NCBI RefSeq assembly: GCF_950023065.1
Contig: NC_088681.1
Location: 66,188,836-66,252,835 of the forward strand
Source of the DNA: Planococcus citri
Lineage: Eukaryota; Arthropoda; Insecta; Hemiptera; Pseudococcidae
Reading direction: 5' to 3'
DNA: 64,000 nucleotides
This document shows positions 1 to 8,521 of the stretch, one piece after another (position 1 is the stretch's first letter; each line of letters opens with the position of its first letter). The translations under genes were made by a program, and so were the position numbers. The notes beneath the pieces were generated by a model. That model worked only from the letters and a program-made list of their open reading frames with translations, was not told where the DNA came from and did no database searches.

Positions 1-1159
1 TTCCATGGAAATATCAACCCTGAAGCTCTCGGGGGCAAATTCACCATACTTATCCACCTATAGCCTTTCTAGTTGTTTTTCATAGTTTGCATTGTTTTAA
101 AATTTACAAAATTTCAAATCAATTTCCCGAATTCCCCATCGCTACAATTTCATAAAGTTTTCAATAAATTTTCAGAATTTTGCATTGCTGCTGAGTTAGG
201 GAATTTGCAATCAATTTTTAGAATTCACATTGCCTCTAAATAGTCAAATTTTGAATAATTTTTCAGAATTCTTATTGTCTTTAAATTAAAAAATTTCAAA
301 TTCAATTTTCAAGTTCATACTGTCCACAAATTGTAAAACGTTTACTCAATTTTTGGAATTTACATTGCCTCCAATTTTTCAGAATTCTCATCTTGTTCAT
401 AAATATTACAATACTTATTTCATATAATTTTCAAGTTCACATTATCTGCAACTTACAGAACTTTTAATCAATTTTTGGAATTCTCAGCGTCTCTAAATAC
501 AAATTTTCATATTATTTTTTTTAGAATTTCCATTGTCTTCAAATTTATAAATTTTCAAACCAACTTTCAGAACTTGCTTTTTATTCTAAATTAAGAATTA
601 AATCTTATAAAATATGTTAAGAATTTGAATTGCCTCTAAATTACACGAAAAAAAATATGGGTAATTTTTACAAAAAAATTTAACTAAATACTGGTATTTA
701 GCACAATTAAGTACCAGATCCCATTCAATAATTTCTACTGTAATCGTATAGTAAAAATTATCATTTTAATAAATTTTGCTATAGGTACCAATAGTAAAAA
801 TCATTTTGTTTTTATAATTTTTACTAAATCATGATAATAAAAATTACTGTACAAAAATTAGTTTAATTACTCATTTTGAAGTAATTTTTAAATTATAAGT
901 AAAAAGTTAAAAATTATTCATGTCAAGGTAATTCTTACTATACCTACTTATGGCTATAGGTAGACAAAAAATTAATGAAATGAATTTTTAGTTAGCAAAT
1001 GATATCATAATTCATAACTCAATTTCAGCATTATTTACCAAATGATATAATTCATAACTCAATTCAGCATTATTTTTGCCCCATTATCATGTACTACATA
1101 GGTAGTACATAACTCCAAAGCATTTACCTATACAATTTTCCTACGAAAAATCTGTCACC
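1..1159. repeat. AT-rich non-coding DNA with degenerate repeats
   Basis: No coding sequence can be supported here. From about 100 to 640 a phrase close to 'tttttagaattcacattg' followed by 'cctctaaatt' comes back every 55-65 bases with many substitutions, which suggests a decayed tandem repeat. Positions 660-1130 are very AT-rich with short near-duplications (for example 'attcataactcaatt' twice near 1010 and 1050). Bases 1-65 reappear in inverted orientation near 17290-17360, so that piece is a dispersed repeat. Confidence 0.5.
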
Positions 1160-1440
1160 TACCTACTTACCTCACGGGGATTCGAACCTGGGTCCCTAAA
1201 TTTCCTATTCCTACCTACATGCCCTATCCATTCAGCCACCAACTCACTACGAGGGTTAGGGCATTAAAATAATATATTTGTTTGGTAAACGCCCCACCAA
1301 ACCACTCCCACTTGGAATTTACAGCTAACTGATGAGGGGTGTAACAGGGTACAATGGGACAGCTGATTTGAAAAGCGGAGATGGAATAGACTGGGGGTAT
1401 AGCAGGGTACAATGAGCGACAGGTGTTCTACAAGTCCCCT
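1160..1440 (-). repeat. tRNA-derived SINE-like fragment
   Basis: On the minus strand an RNA polymerase III B-box-like sequence GGTTCGAATCC lies at 1178-1188, and an A-box-like sequence TGGCTGAATGG lies upstream at 1228-1238. The spacing is that of a tRNA head. The T-stem pairs poorly and no clean cloverleaf can be drawn, so this is better read as a SINE head or decayed tRNA pseudogene than a working tRNA gene. Outer limits are guesses. Confidence 0.45.
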
Positions 1441-1672
1441 TTTCCCTTTTTTAGGATTTAATGCATTAAAATAATGAACTAAAATTGCAATTACTCAGCA
1501 ATTACCCATCCGAATTGAATGAAAATAAATCTATACCCTCCGCCTTAATGATTCTCAAATGGTATCCAATAGGTACAAAAAACGGTTGGATAGCTTAAGA
1601 GAACATTCATTGCAATTGAAATTGAAATTTCTCAAAGCGAAACCAATAGTGTGCTACGCACACTAAAAAGTT
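1441..1672. other. Spacer, nothing recognised
   Basis: AT-rich sequence between the SINE-like piece and the retroelement remnant. I see no gene or structured element in it. Confidence 0.4.
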
Positions 1673-2035
1673 TCAAATATCCTTAAATAGGTTGGAAACT
1701 TTCAAGAAAGTGAATAATTTTTTGCATAGGTCTTCATCGTCTTCTTTCAAGTCGTCATATTTGAAGCCTATTCCCAGTATATTTTCAACATTTGATTTGT
1801 ATAAAATACATGAGTCCAATATGTGTTGAATTTTTGTGTTTACATTGCAACATGGACATTTTTTTAGAGATTTTTCTGTGAAATGTGAGCTATGGGTAAA
1901 TGACGTGTGACCTATTTGTATCCTGGCTAAAATTACGTCTTCATGTCTGCTTAAACGGTATGTGGTGACAGGATTTGGTATTGGTGGTATGATGTTTTTA
2001 TACGACTGATTTTTTTTTTTAATAGCATTCAAGTT
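1673..2035 (-). pseudogene. 3' part of a decayed Jockey-like non-LTR retrotransposon ORF2
   Basis: About 120 residues read on the minus strand and contain the pattern LSRHEDVILARIQIGHTSFTH followed by a CPCC cysteine cluster and a second Cys further on. This is the familiar end of Jockey/CR1-type ORF2 proteins (family knowledge), where the RNase H-like region is followed by H/C-rich residues. The frame continues upstream across the Penelope-like insertion: the residues read on the far side (5366-5410) join in frame with it. It is one half of an element interrupted at 2024-2035. It is not functional because the other half carries frameshifts and a deletion. Confidence 0.7.
2024..2035. repeat. 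12-bp target-site duplication, left copy
   Basis: The 12-mer agcattcaagtt lies directly left of the Penelope-like element and is repeated exactly at 5366-5377, directly right of it. This fixes the limits of the insertion at about 2036-5365. Confidence 0.85.
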
Positions 2036-2036
2036 C

Positions 2037-2559
2037 AATCAATTAAAGTCACCTTTTACAACACGAACACTTTTATTATTCACGAAAAATTAAAATTACA
2101 AATACATTAAAATGAGACGCGTTTCGGTCGTCGTAGCGACCATTATCAATCACGAATGAGATGAAAACTGCGAGATACATTGTAGAAGATGTGTAGATGC
2201 GTTGAAAAATTATCTAAGGGAGGGAGGGGGGGCGATAACAAGAACAAGACGAAAATACGACGTAAATTATGACGGAGGTAGGCTGGGTAGGGGTTGATTT
2301 AAAATAGGAAGCAGAGAATCGATAATGCTGTTCGGTGAAATATCATTGACCATGTTGAATTGTGTTGAATTTTCATGGCGTTTTATTTCCAATAGTTCGA
2401 GGGTGTTGAGTCGATGACCTTTTTCGGATGTATGCAGTATCGCTATGCCTGAGTCAGGTATAAAGTCATGGCCTGAGTTTATTAAATGGTCCGCAAAATT
2501 ACTTCTCCCCAGATGTTTGTTTTTCCAAGCTGAGATATGTTCTTTTATCCTTATTGTAA
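2037..2559 (-). repeat. Penelope pseudo-LTR, 3' copy
   Basis: 523-bp direct repeat of 4720-5242. It holds the last ~100 codons of the RT/GIY-YIG ORF, the 3' untranslated part and the hammerhead-like motif. I noticed no differences between the two copies over the parts I compared. Confidence 0.88.
2105..2158 (-). ncRNA. Hammerhead-ribozyme-like motif in the PLE pseudo-LTR (3' copy)
   Basis: Reading the minus strand from 2158 down: stem I 5' side (CATT, 2-nt internal loop, TGA), core 2149-2143 (TTGATAA in place of CUGANGA), an extra T, stem II GGTCG/CGACC (2141-2137 with 2130-2126), then GAAAC, a very short stem III and the cleavage triplet GTC ending at 2116. The stem I 3' side (TCA, internal loop, AATG, 2115-2105) pairs with its 5' side. 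This is the minimal type I hammerhead layout known from Penelope-like elements. The core has C3 changed to U and G8 changed to A; in the folded ribozyme these two bases pair with each other, so pairing could be kept. Activity is unproven. Confidence 0.7.
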
Positions 2560-4714
2560 AACTTCTCCCGGTTTGGCCTATGTAAGTTGCAGAGCAGTTA
2601 TTGCAAGACAATCGATAAACGCCACTTTTTTCCATTTTTGGAATTTTGTCTTTGGCATTGCAAAGCAGTGATCCCAGCGAATTCGTTGATGAGTAGGCAA
2701 TTTGAGTGTCACTTTTGTCGCTACTTTTGAACACCTGGACCAACTTTGAGGTTGAAGATACATGGAAATTGAATTTTTTGAACTTTTTCTTATCCTGGTG
2801 TACTGTGTTGATCAATGTAGTGTTGTTGTTGAGTAATTTTTTGAACCGTATACGATTAAGTAATTTAAAGACCAGTTTTTTAGGGTATCCATTATTTTGA
2901 GCGATGTGGATGATGGTGTTGAGCTCTTTTTTGTAGGCCTTGGTTGAGGAGATGGGGGTATTTAACAGACGGTGTATCATATACTGGATACCAGAGGTTT
3001 GATGGGAGTGGTGATGGGCTGAAGTACTGTGAATTAAGATGTCCGTGTAGGTAGGTTTTCGATAAACATCAAATCTGCATTGATTTTCATGTAAGGAAAT
3101 TGATAGGTCTAAGAAGTTCAGAGTTTTCCCACCTATTTCCATTGTGAATTTGATTGATGGAAAAATGCTGTTGATTTGTGTCAGGAAATCATTCAATAAT
3201 CGTTCGTCACCATTCCATGCACAGAAAACGTCATCCACATATCGAAACCAACGAGTTACATTTTTAGCCAAAGGACAAGTCGCGAAGATTAGACCTTCTA
3301 CATGTGCCATGAACATTTCAGCCATTTTTGGGGCGATAGGACTGCCCATTTGAAAGCCATTATCAAATTTAAAAAATTCTTCCCGAAATTGACAATAGTT
3401 TGAGTAGAACAGTAGGTTCATGAGGCAAATAAGCTCAGCTTTTTGTAATGCCAAAATATCCGATGATAAGATGTGTTGCTCGACTATTTCGGCGCATTCT
3501 TTTAATGGGATGCTGGTATACAGAGCTGTGACGTCGAAGCTGACTAGAATAACGTTGTCCGGAAATACAGAGTTGGATAATTCATGAATCAGTTCGCTTG
3601 TGTTCTTAATTTGATGTTTAGAATGAAAGGTAATATTTTCATTCATATATCGAACGAAAAACTTGGCTACGTTGTATAATGGCGTGCCTACGAACGAGAT
3701 AACCGGTCTTATAGGGTTATTGGGTTTATGCAACTTCACAAGACCGTATAGGCGGGGTGGGCGGGGGTTCATCGCCATCAATCGTGTACGTGTGAGATTA
3801 GAAGTAACAATATATTCCAAGCTATTGACGACTTGTCTGGTATCTGTCTGTAGTTTTTGGGTAGGATTACGTATTCTTTTTGCGTCATTATCACGAAGGA
3901 AGTCAGCTACCTTTTCGTCATAATCCGATTTTGAGATGAATACCACGGTGTTCCCCTTATCCGCCTTTGTGCAGATTAGATTTCCTTCATTGATCTTATT
4001 TTTAATTGAGCGAATAAGTTGTGAATTAGATTTATCAACATGTTGAAGATGGTACTGTTCATTCACCGATCTGATAGCTGGTACATACTCGAACGAAGCG
4101 GCATTGGTAATGTTTTGTGTGTGCATATCTACGATGCAGTCTATTACCACTTTTTCTTTTTCCGATTTTATACAGTATTTTAGACCTTTTGATAGTAGAT
4201 TTATTTCTTCTTCAGTGAAAATGGTATCGCTGAGATTTATGAATCGTTCATAGAATGGTTCTTTGTTGACGTTTGTGCCAAATCTATTGCGCAGTTGATT
4301 CAATTTACGGGCATGCCTATGCTTTACCTTTCGAATAATTTCACTCGTTGACTCATACACGTTGTCCATGAAAACCTCGAACTCCACGGTGGAAAGTTTT
4401 GAAGCCAGTTTTTGGTAGGTAAAATAAAGATTGAAAGATAGAATATTTCTCTTTACATACAGTTGACGTATTTCCTCCGATAACCATCTCCTTTCTGCTA
4501 CTTTTTGGGTCTTTTGGGCTGCTTTAGAAGTTGATTTGCAGTGAATATGAATATAATTAGGAATTACACATAATCTTCTACAAGTGGTATTGAAGTATAG
4601 ATGGGTTGAAGTCATTCGGAACTGTAGTTTCCATTTCTTGAACAAATGTTTCAATTTAGCCGTACTTGCCTTGTTGATGATTTGAATGTAGTGTTTTTCT
4701 CCTTTTTCGCACAT
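2267..4714 (-). CDS. Penelope-like reverse transcriptase with C-terminal GIY-YIG endonuclease
   Basis: The product is a self-contained retroelement polymerase and nuclease: the RT copies the element's RNA and the GIY-YIG domain is thought to nick the target DNA in this family. The open frame runs back to 4735, but the codon there is GTG. The first ATG is at 4712-4714, giving 815 aa, so I take that start. Counting from the GTG, RT motif A (FDVTALYTSIP) is near residue 400, the GFQMGSPIAPKMAE block near 460, and the catalytic YVDD near 499-502. The GIY-YIG motif is near 705-720 (GVY ... YIGQTGR) with the CNNC pair between its two halves that PLEs carry, a conserved R/H stretch (RIKEH) after it and a later Glu in LELLEIKRH. 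No internal stop or frameshift is seen, so the copy could still be coding-competent. Confidence 0.93.
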   Translation of the reverse strand: MCEKGEKHYIQIINKASTAKLKHLFKKWKLQFRMTSTHLYFNTTCRRLCVIPNYIHIHCKSTSKAAQKTQKVAERRWLSEEIRQLYVKRNILSFNLYFTYQKLASKLSTVEFEVFMDNVYESTSEIIRKVKHRHARKLNQLRNRFGTNVNKEPFYERFINLSDTIFTEEEINLLSKGLKYCIKSEKEKVVIDCIVDMHTQNITNAASFEYVPAIRSVNEQYHLQHVDKSNSQLIRSIKNKINEGNLICTKADKGNTVVFISKSDYDEKVADFLRDNDAKRIRNPTQKLQTDTRQVVNSLEYIVTSNLTRTRLMAMNPRPPRLYGLVKLHKPNNPIRPVISFVGTPLYNVAKFFVRYMNENITFHSKHQIKNTSELIHELSNSVFPDNVILVSFDVTALYTSIPLKECAEIVEQHILSSDILALQKAELICLMNLLFYSNYCQFREEFFKFDNGFQMGSPIAPKMAEMFMAHVEGLIFATCPLAKNVTRWFRYVDDVFCAWNGDERLLNDFLTQINSIFPSIKFTMEIGGKTLNFLDLSISLHENQCRFDVYRKPTYTDILIHSTSAHHHSHQTSGIQYMIHRLLNTPISSTKAYKKELNTIIHIAQNNGYPKKLVFKLLNRIRFKKLLNNNTTLINTVHQDKKKFKKFNFHVSSTSKLVQVFKSSDKSDTQIAYSSTNSLGSLLCNAKDKIPKMEKSGVYRLSCNNCSATYIGQTGRSFTIRIKEHISAWKNKHLGRSNFADHLINSGHDFIPDSGIAILHTSEKGHRLNTLELLEIKRHENSTQFNMVNDISPNSIIDSLLPILNQPLPSLPPS

Positions 4715-4719
4715 TTTAT

Positions 4720-5242
4720 AATCAATTAAAGTCACCTTTTACAACACGAACACTTTTATTATTCACGAAAAATTAAAATTACAAATACATTAAAATGAGA
4801 CGCGTTTCGGTCGTCGTAGCGACCATTATCAATCACGAATGAGATGAAAACTGCGAGATACATTGTAGAAGATGTGTAGATGCGTTGAAAAATTATCTAA
4901 GGGAGGGAGGGGGGGCGATAACAAGAACAAGACGAAAATACGACGTAAATTATGACGGAGGTAGGCTGGGTAGGGGTTGATTTAAAATAGGAAGCAGAGA
5001 ATCGATAATGCTGTTCGGTGAAATATCATTGACCATGTTGAATTGTGTTGAATTTTCATGGCGTTTTATTTCCAATAGTTCGAGGGTGTTGAGTCGATGA
5101 CCTTTTTCGGATGTATGCAGTATCGCTATGCCTGAGTCAGGTATAAAGTCATGGCCTGAGTTTATTAAATGGTCCGCAAAATTACTTCTCCCCAGATGTT
5201 TGTTTTTCCAAGCTGAGATATGTTCTTTTATCCTTATTGTAA
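4720..5242 (-). repeat. Penelope pseudo-LTR, 5' tandem copy (truncated element copy)
   Basis: Direct repeat of 2037-2559. It contains an orphan 3' fragment of the RT/GIY-YIG frame (4950-5240), which is part of the tandem copy and not a separate gene. It ends at 5241-5242, where the sequence switches abruptly to an inverted fragment. Confidence 0.88.
4788..4841 (-). ncRNA. Hammerhead-ribozyme-like motif in the PLE pseudo-LTR (5' copy)
   Basis: Same 54-base sequence as at 2105-2158, including the C3-to-U and G8-to-A core changes. With one motif in each pseudo-LTR, a full transcript would carry two, the arrangement needed for the dimer-type cleavage proposed for short-stem-III hammerheads (established idea, not shown here). 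Confidence 0.68.
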
Positions 5243-5365
5243 CGCGTCTCATTTTAATGTATTTGTAATTTTAATTTTTCGTGAATAATAAAAGTGTTCG
5301 TGTTGTAAAAGGTGACTTTAATTGATTATAAAATGTGCGAAAAAGGAGAAAAACACTACATTCAA
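5241..5365 (+). repeat. Inverted 125-bp fragment at the PLE 5' end
   Basis: This piece is the reverse complement of about 4682-4806. It starts within a few bases of the hammerhead cleavage site and runs to the target duplication. Short inverted pieces at the 5' end are common products of Penelope insertion. Confidence 0.85.
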
Positions 5366-5930
5366 AGCATTCAAGTTGGCAAGATCAATATATTCAGAGG
5401 CTAGCAATTCCCTAGTATAGTTTCCAAAAGGTTTGTAGATGGAGTAGTATTGCTGTTCTAGGCTTGAATGAAAAATTGAAGTAATTCATGTAACTTGGAT
5501 TCATGGCAATTTTTATGAAGTATTTTAGAGCAAAACAGTTTCTTCTTTCTTGTAGTGTGGTGGTGCCTATTTCGGATATAAGTTTTGATATAGGACTTGT
5601 GCGGAAAGCGCCTATGCAGAGACAAAGAGCATGATTTCTGATGGAATTTAGTTTGTTTAGTTCTGATTTGGCTGGTGAATTATAGATGATTGATCCGTAG
5701 GAAATAATGGATTGGAGGTGGCTTTGATTTTGCTCAAATAAAGATTGCCAAATCATCAGCAAATAGTGAGTAATTTACTAGCCTGAGTACCTTATCACAT
5801 TTTTAATATCATTCATTGCCAAAATAAATAATATTGGACTAATTACTGCTCCTTAGGGGTGCCAATTTGTTGAATGTGAGCACTAGAGTAACTTGTATTG
5901 AGCTGGATTTTTATAGTTTGATGCGTTAGA
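5366..5930 (-). pseudogene. 5' part of the same Jockey-like element, with RT remnants
   Basis: The minus strand near 5742-5765 encodes LFADDLAIF, matching the (F/Y)ADD catalytic block of non-LTR RTs. Further upstream (about 5800-5870) is an ISPILFILAMNDI-like RT block after a damaged GxPxG motif. Downstream, 5412-5741 encodes LQSIISYGSIIYNS and TTLQERRNCFALKYF stretches typical of the region after the RT domain in Jockey-type ORF2. The FADD block runs almost directly into the post-RT region, so a large internal deletion is present, and frameshifts separate the blocks. The 12-bp target duplication copy (5366-5377) starts this half. Confidence 0.72.
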
Positions 5931-6078
5931 AATGATGAAATGAATAGAGGTAGATTTTATTTATATTTCATGAAAAAATTGAAAAATCTCCCTTAAGACA
6001 GCATTTTTGATTTTATTTTCAAGTTTTCAAAAATTGCGAAAAATTTTGGTCACTAGGGGTTTTAAGGACTGTTCTTTC
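5931..6078. other. Spacer, nothing recognised
   Basis: Short AT-rich stretch left of the hAT-like element. It holds nothing I can identify. Confidence 0.35.
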
Positions 6079-6085
6079 GATCTAA
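6079..6085. repeat. Target-site duplication of hAT-like element, left copy
   Basis: GATCTAA here is repeated at 8194-8200 on the other side of the element. If the start is shifted by one base, 7 of 8 positions match, close to the 8-bp duplication of hAT transposons. Confidence 0.65.
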
Positions 6086-8193
6086 CAGAGGCGTAGCCAA
6101 CGGGGGGGGGGTGTACGACAATGACCATGCTAATTTAGATGTGAATGTCGACCCATCCACATCCATCACTTTTGGATGCCACATGTCGATGTGAATTTCG
6201 ACTCTTTGTCGAGCCAATTGTTGATGTAATTGTCGACCAAAGTTGATCGGAATTTATGTTGACAATTGGCTCAACACAGGGTTGAAATTTACATTGACAT
6301 GTGGAGTCCAAATGTGACGGATGTGGATGGATCGACATTGGCATCGAAATTTACGTCAACTTCCAGTTACGCAAAATTGTTAAATTTTAGTTTCAAAATT
6401 GAAATTTTTTTCCAAAAATCATTTTCTCTTACACACTTAGGTGGCCATTGCTCATGCTGAAAGCAAAAGCAGCATCGACGCAGAGGGCACCTCCGAGAAG
6501 TACAGACAGAAAGTCCATGTTCAGTATAGTTGAACATTAAACTCTTTATACTGAAAGGTGCAATAGGTTATCTAAGAGTACTAAACTAATACATTTTCAT
6601 GTCGACAACATGTCGATGTTAATGTTGATGTGAAATTCGACATCAACAAATACATCCACAATATCAACTTAATTTTTCAAATTTGAGAAATCTTTGAAAA
6701 TTTGGTCAATGTTAGTGTCGATGTATTTGTGGAGGATCGACTTTCACATCGACATAACATCAACAACTCCAAACTATGGAAAAGTGACTAATTTTATCAA
6801 GGCCATTAAAAAATGTTTCTCCCTTCAAACAAAGATCATCTTTTCAAATGTTTACTGAGCTTTTAAACACTGGAACAGAAATTTTAATTCTGAAAAATTG
6901 GTGGACATAGTTGTATGTAGATGTAGATTTCAATAATCGAATTTTACATCAACATGTTGACATTGCATGTCGAGGTATCAGAAATAATGAGAAAATTTCA
7001 AAAATTTTCATTATCCTGGCTTCTTTGCGGACAGAAGATTCCTATTAAATAACTTATTGGTCACTTTTCCATCAACATGTTGGAAAAAAACGTAGTCGAT
7101 GTAAATGTCGATGTCAACAATTGTTGTGTGGGGGGGTCTCGACCCCCCCCTTGCGCTTAGAGTCGCCGTTAAAATTTGACGATTAAAATTGCTCCACTGC
7201 ACATGCATTCAAAAACTCCCATTTTTTAGACTCCTTGAAGGGTCTATTAGTCAATTTGGGCTTAAAATTGATTAAAATGAAAATCCCAAAACCAGAACCA
7301 ATTTTTCTCAGAACCAAAAAAATTTTTCCAATCCCAAAACCAGTCTCAAAACTGAAATAAAAATCTAGAAGAACAATACTAGAACAAATCCAATCCCGAA
7401 ATAAAGAAATTTTGATCCTGAAACCAAAGCCCAATCCCAAAATTGTTTCGGACCCACAGCTCTGGTAGAAATATAACGTTATTGATAAATTTTGAAAATT
7501 TTTGGTCTAGAAAAAAACTTATATACCGACTTTTTTGAAACTTGATAGCACATTATTGAAATATTTTGCCTTCACTTTGCTCAAGCTAAGTACCTACAGT
7601 TTTTCTATTTCTAAATTTCTGCACCTGTTCAAGGTAGAGGTACTTAACTCTTAAAAATGTCGAATGGAATTACAAAATTGACTTCTTGTAAAAAAAAATC
7701 CATAATTTACTGGGTAACTACGTGGATTATAATTAATTAATTAATATTCAAAAACTTCGGCCCTCGCTTCGCTCAGGCCTGTTGATTTTTCATTTTCAAA
7801 ATCGAACTTTCGGAAAATCTATATTCAAACTCAAAAAAATGTGCATGTAAATCCAAAAATAAACTCCTCAGATCGAAAAAAAAATGTTTTTTTACTTCTC
7901 AATACACGAAATTTCGTGAGCTTTTGCCCTCACTTTGTTTGGACATTTTTGCTTTTCTATTTCAGACTTGAAATTTCTAAAAAAAAATCATTCAAATTCT
8001 AAAATTTTGAAGCCAAAACAATCAATCTCCTCTTAAAAAAAAACATTGTCCTTCCACATTCAGAATGAGAATTTTCAATAGCTTTTGCCCTCGCTACGTT
8101 CGGGATAATTTTTTCCCCTCTTCCTAGCATCATAAGATGAATCTTTCTCACAAAACCAACCCCCCCCCCAGATATGCTCTGGCTACGCCGCTG
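6086..8193. mobile_element. Non-autonomous hAT-like element with CAG-GGCGTAGCCA ends
   Basis: The left end reads CAGAGGCGTAGCCA followed by a G-run. The right end, reverse complemented, reads CAGCGGCGTAGCCA and also has a neighbouring C/G-run. Thirteen of 14 terminal bases match, and a 7-8 bp target duplication flanks the element. The inside codes for nothing. About 6120-7110 is rich in the motifs gtcgatgt and acatcgac in both orientations. About 7745-8110 has three modules of the 'ttttgccctcgcttcgctcgg' type. hAT assignment rests on the CAG termini and the duplication length. Confidence 0.72.
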
Positions 8194-8200
8194 GATCTAA

Positions 8201-8515
8201 AGTTGGTTTGGTTCTAGAGTTTGGGTTCGAAAGGCACCGTTAAAAGTTCTTTAAATTCGAAGTGGCATTTTTTTAAATTTCAAATTTCTGAGGCATAATT
8301 TTAAACCTTGAAAACATTCGGTGGGAGGGGGGGCATTATTATGATATTCATAACCATATACATATTTTGAAATAGAATTTGAAAAACAGTGAAAGATTCC
8401 TAATCACAAGAAAATATTTACTAACCTTACTGTTTTTTTCCATATTCCTTCGTGCAAAATGTTACTTTCGAGTTTTGCGCATACCACAGCATTGATTCGA
8501 CCATTACGATTTTAG
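8201..8515 (+). promoter_or_regulatory. 5' flank and 3' splice acceptor of array member 1
   Basis: The last ~110 bases are closely similar in members 1, 2 and 3 ('gcataccacagcattgattc' then 'gaccattacgattttag'). They end in an AG at 8514-8515 that fits a 3' splice site directly before GTT TGG ATG. I see no TATA box or leader exon that I can defend, so the real transcription start is probably further upstream. Confidence 0.5.
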
Positions 8516-8521
8516 GTTTGG

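Larger units (their letters stand above)
2036..5365 (-). mobile_element. Penelope-like retroelement with direct and inverted terminal repeats
   Basis: The element is read on the minus strand. In that direction it starts with a 125-bp inverted fragment (5365-5241), then a truncated copy of the element's 3' end (5242-4720), then the full copy with its RT ORF and 3' region ending at 2037. The 523-bp stretch at 2037-2559 is repeated directly at 4720-5242. This order of a partial tandem copy plus a short inverted piece is the typical pseudo-LTR structure of Penelope elements (family knowledge). Exact 12-bp target duplications flank it. The host sequence is a Jockey-like element, so this is an insertion into an older repeat. 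The intact ORF and near-identical repeat copies suggest a fairly recent insertion. Confidence 0.93.

Noticed and set aside
1170..1245. Functional tRNA gene on the minus strand
   Set aside because: A- and B-box-like sequences are present, but the T-stem and acceptor stem do not pair, so a SINE head is more likely.
4715..4735. GTG start seven codons upstream for the Penelope ORF
   Set aside because: Eukaryotic translation would normally use the ATG at 4714; GTG only extends the open frame.
4950..5252. Separate 100-aa GIY-YIG-like gene
   Set aside because: It is the truncated tandem copy of the Penelope element's 3' end, identical to the end of the main ORF.
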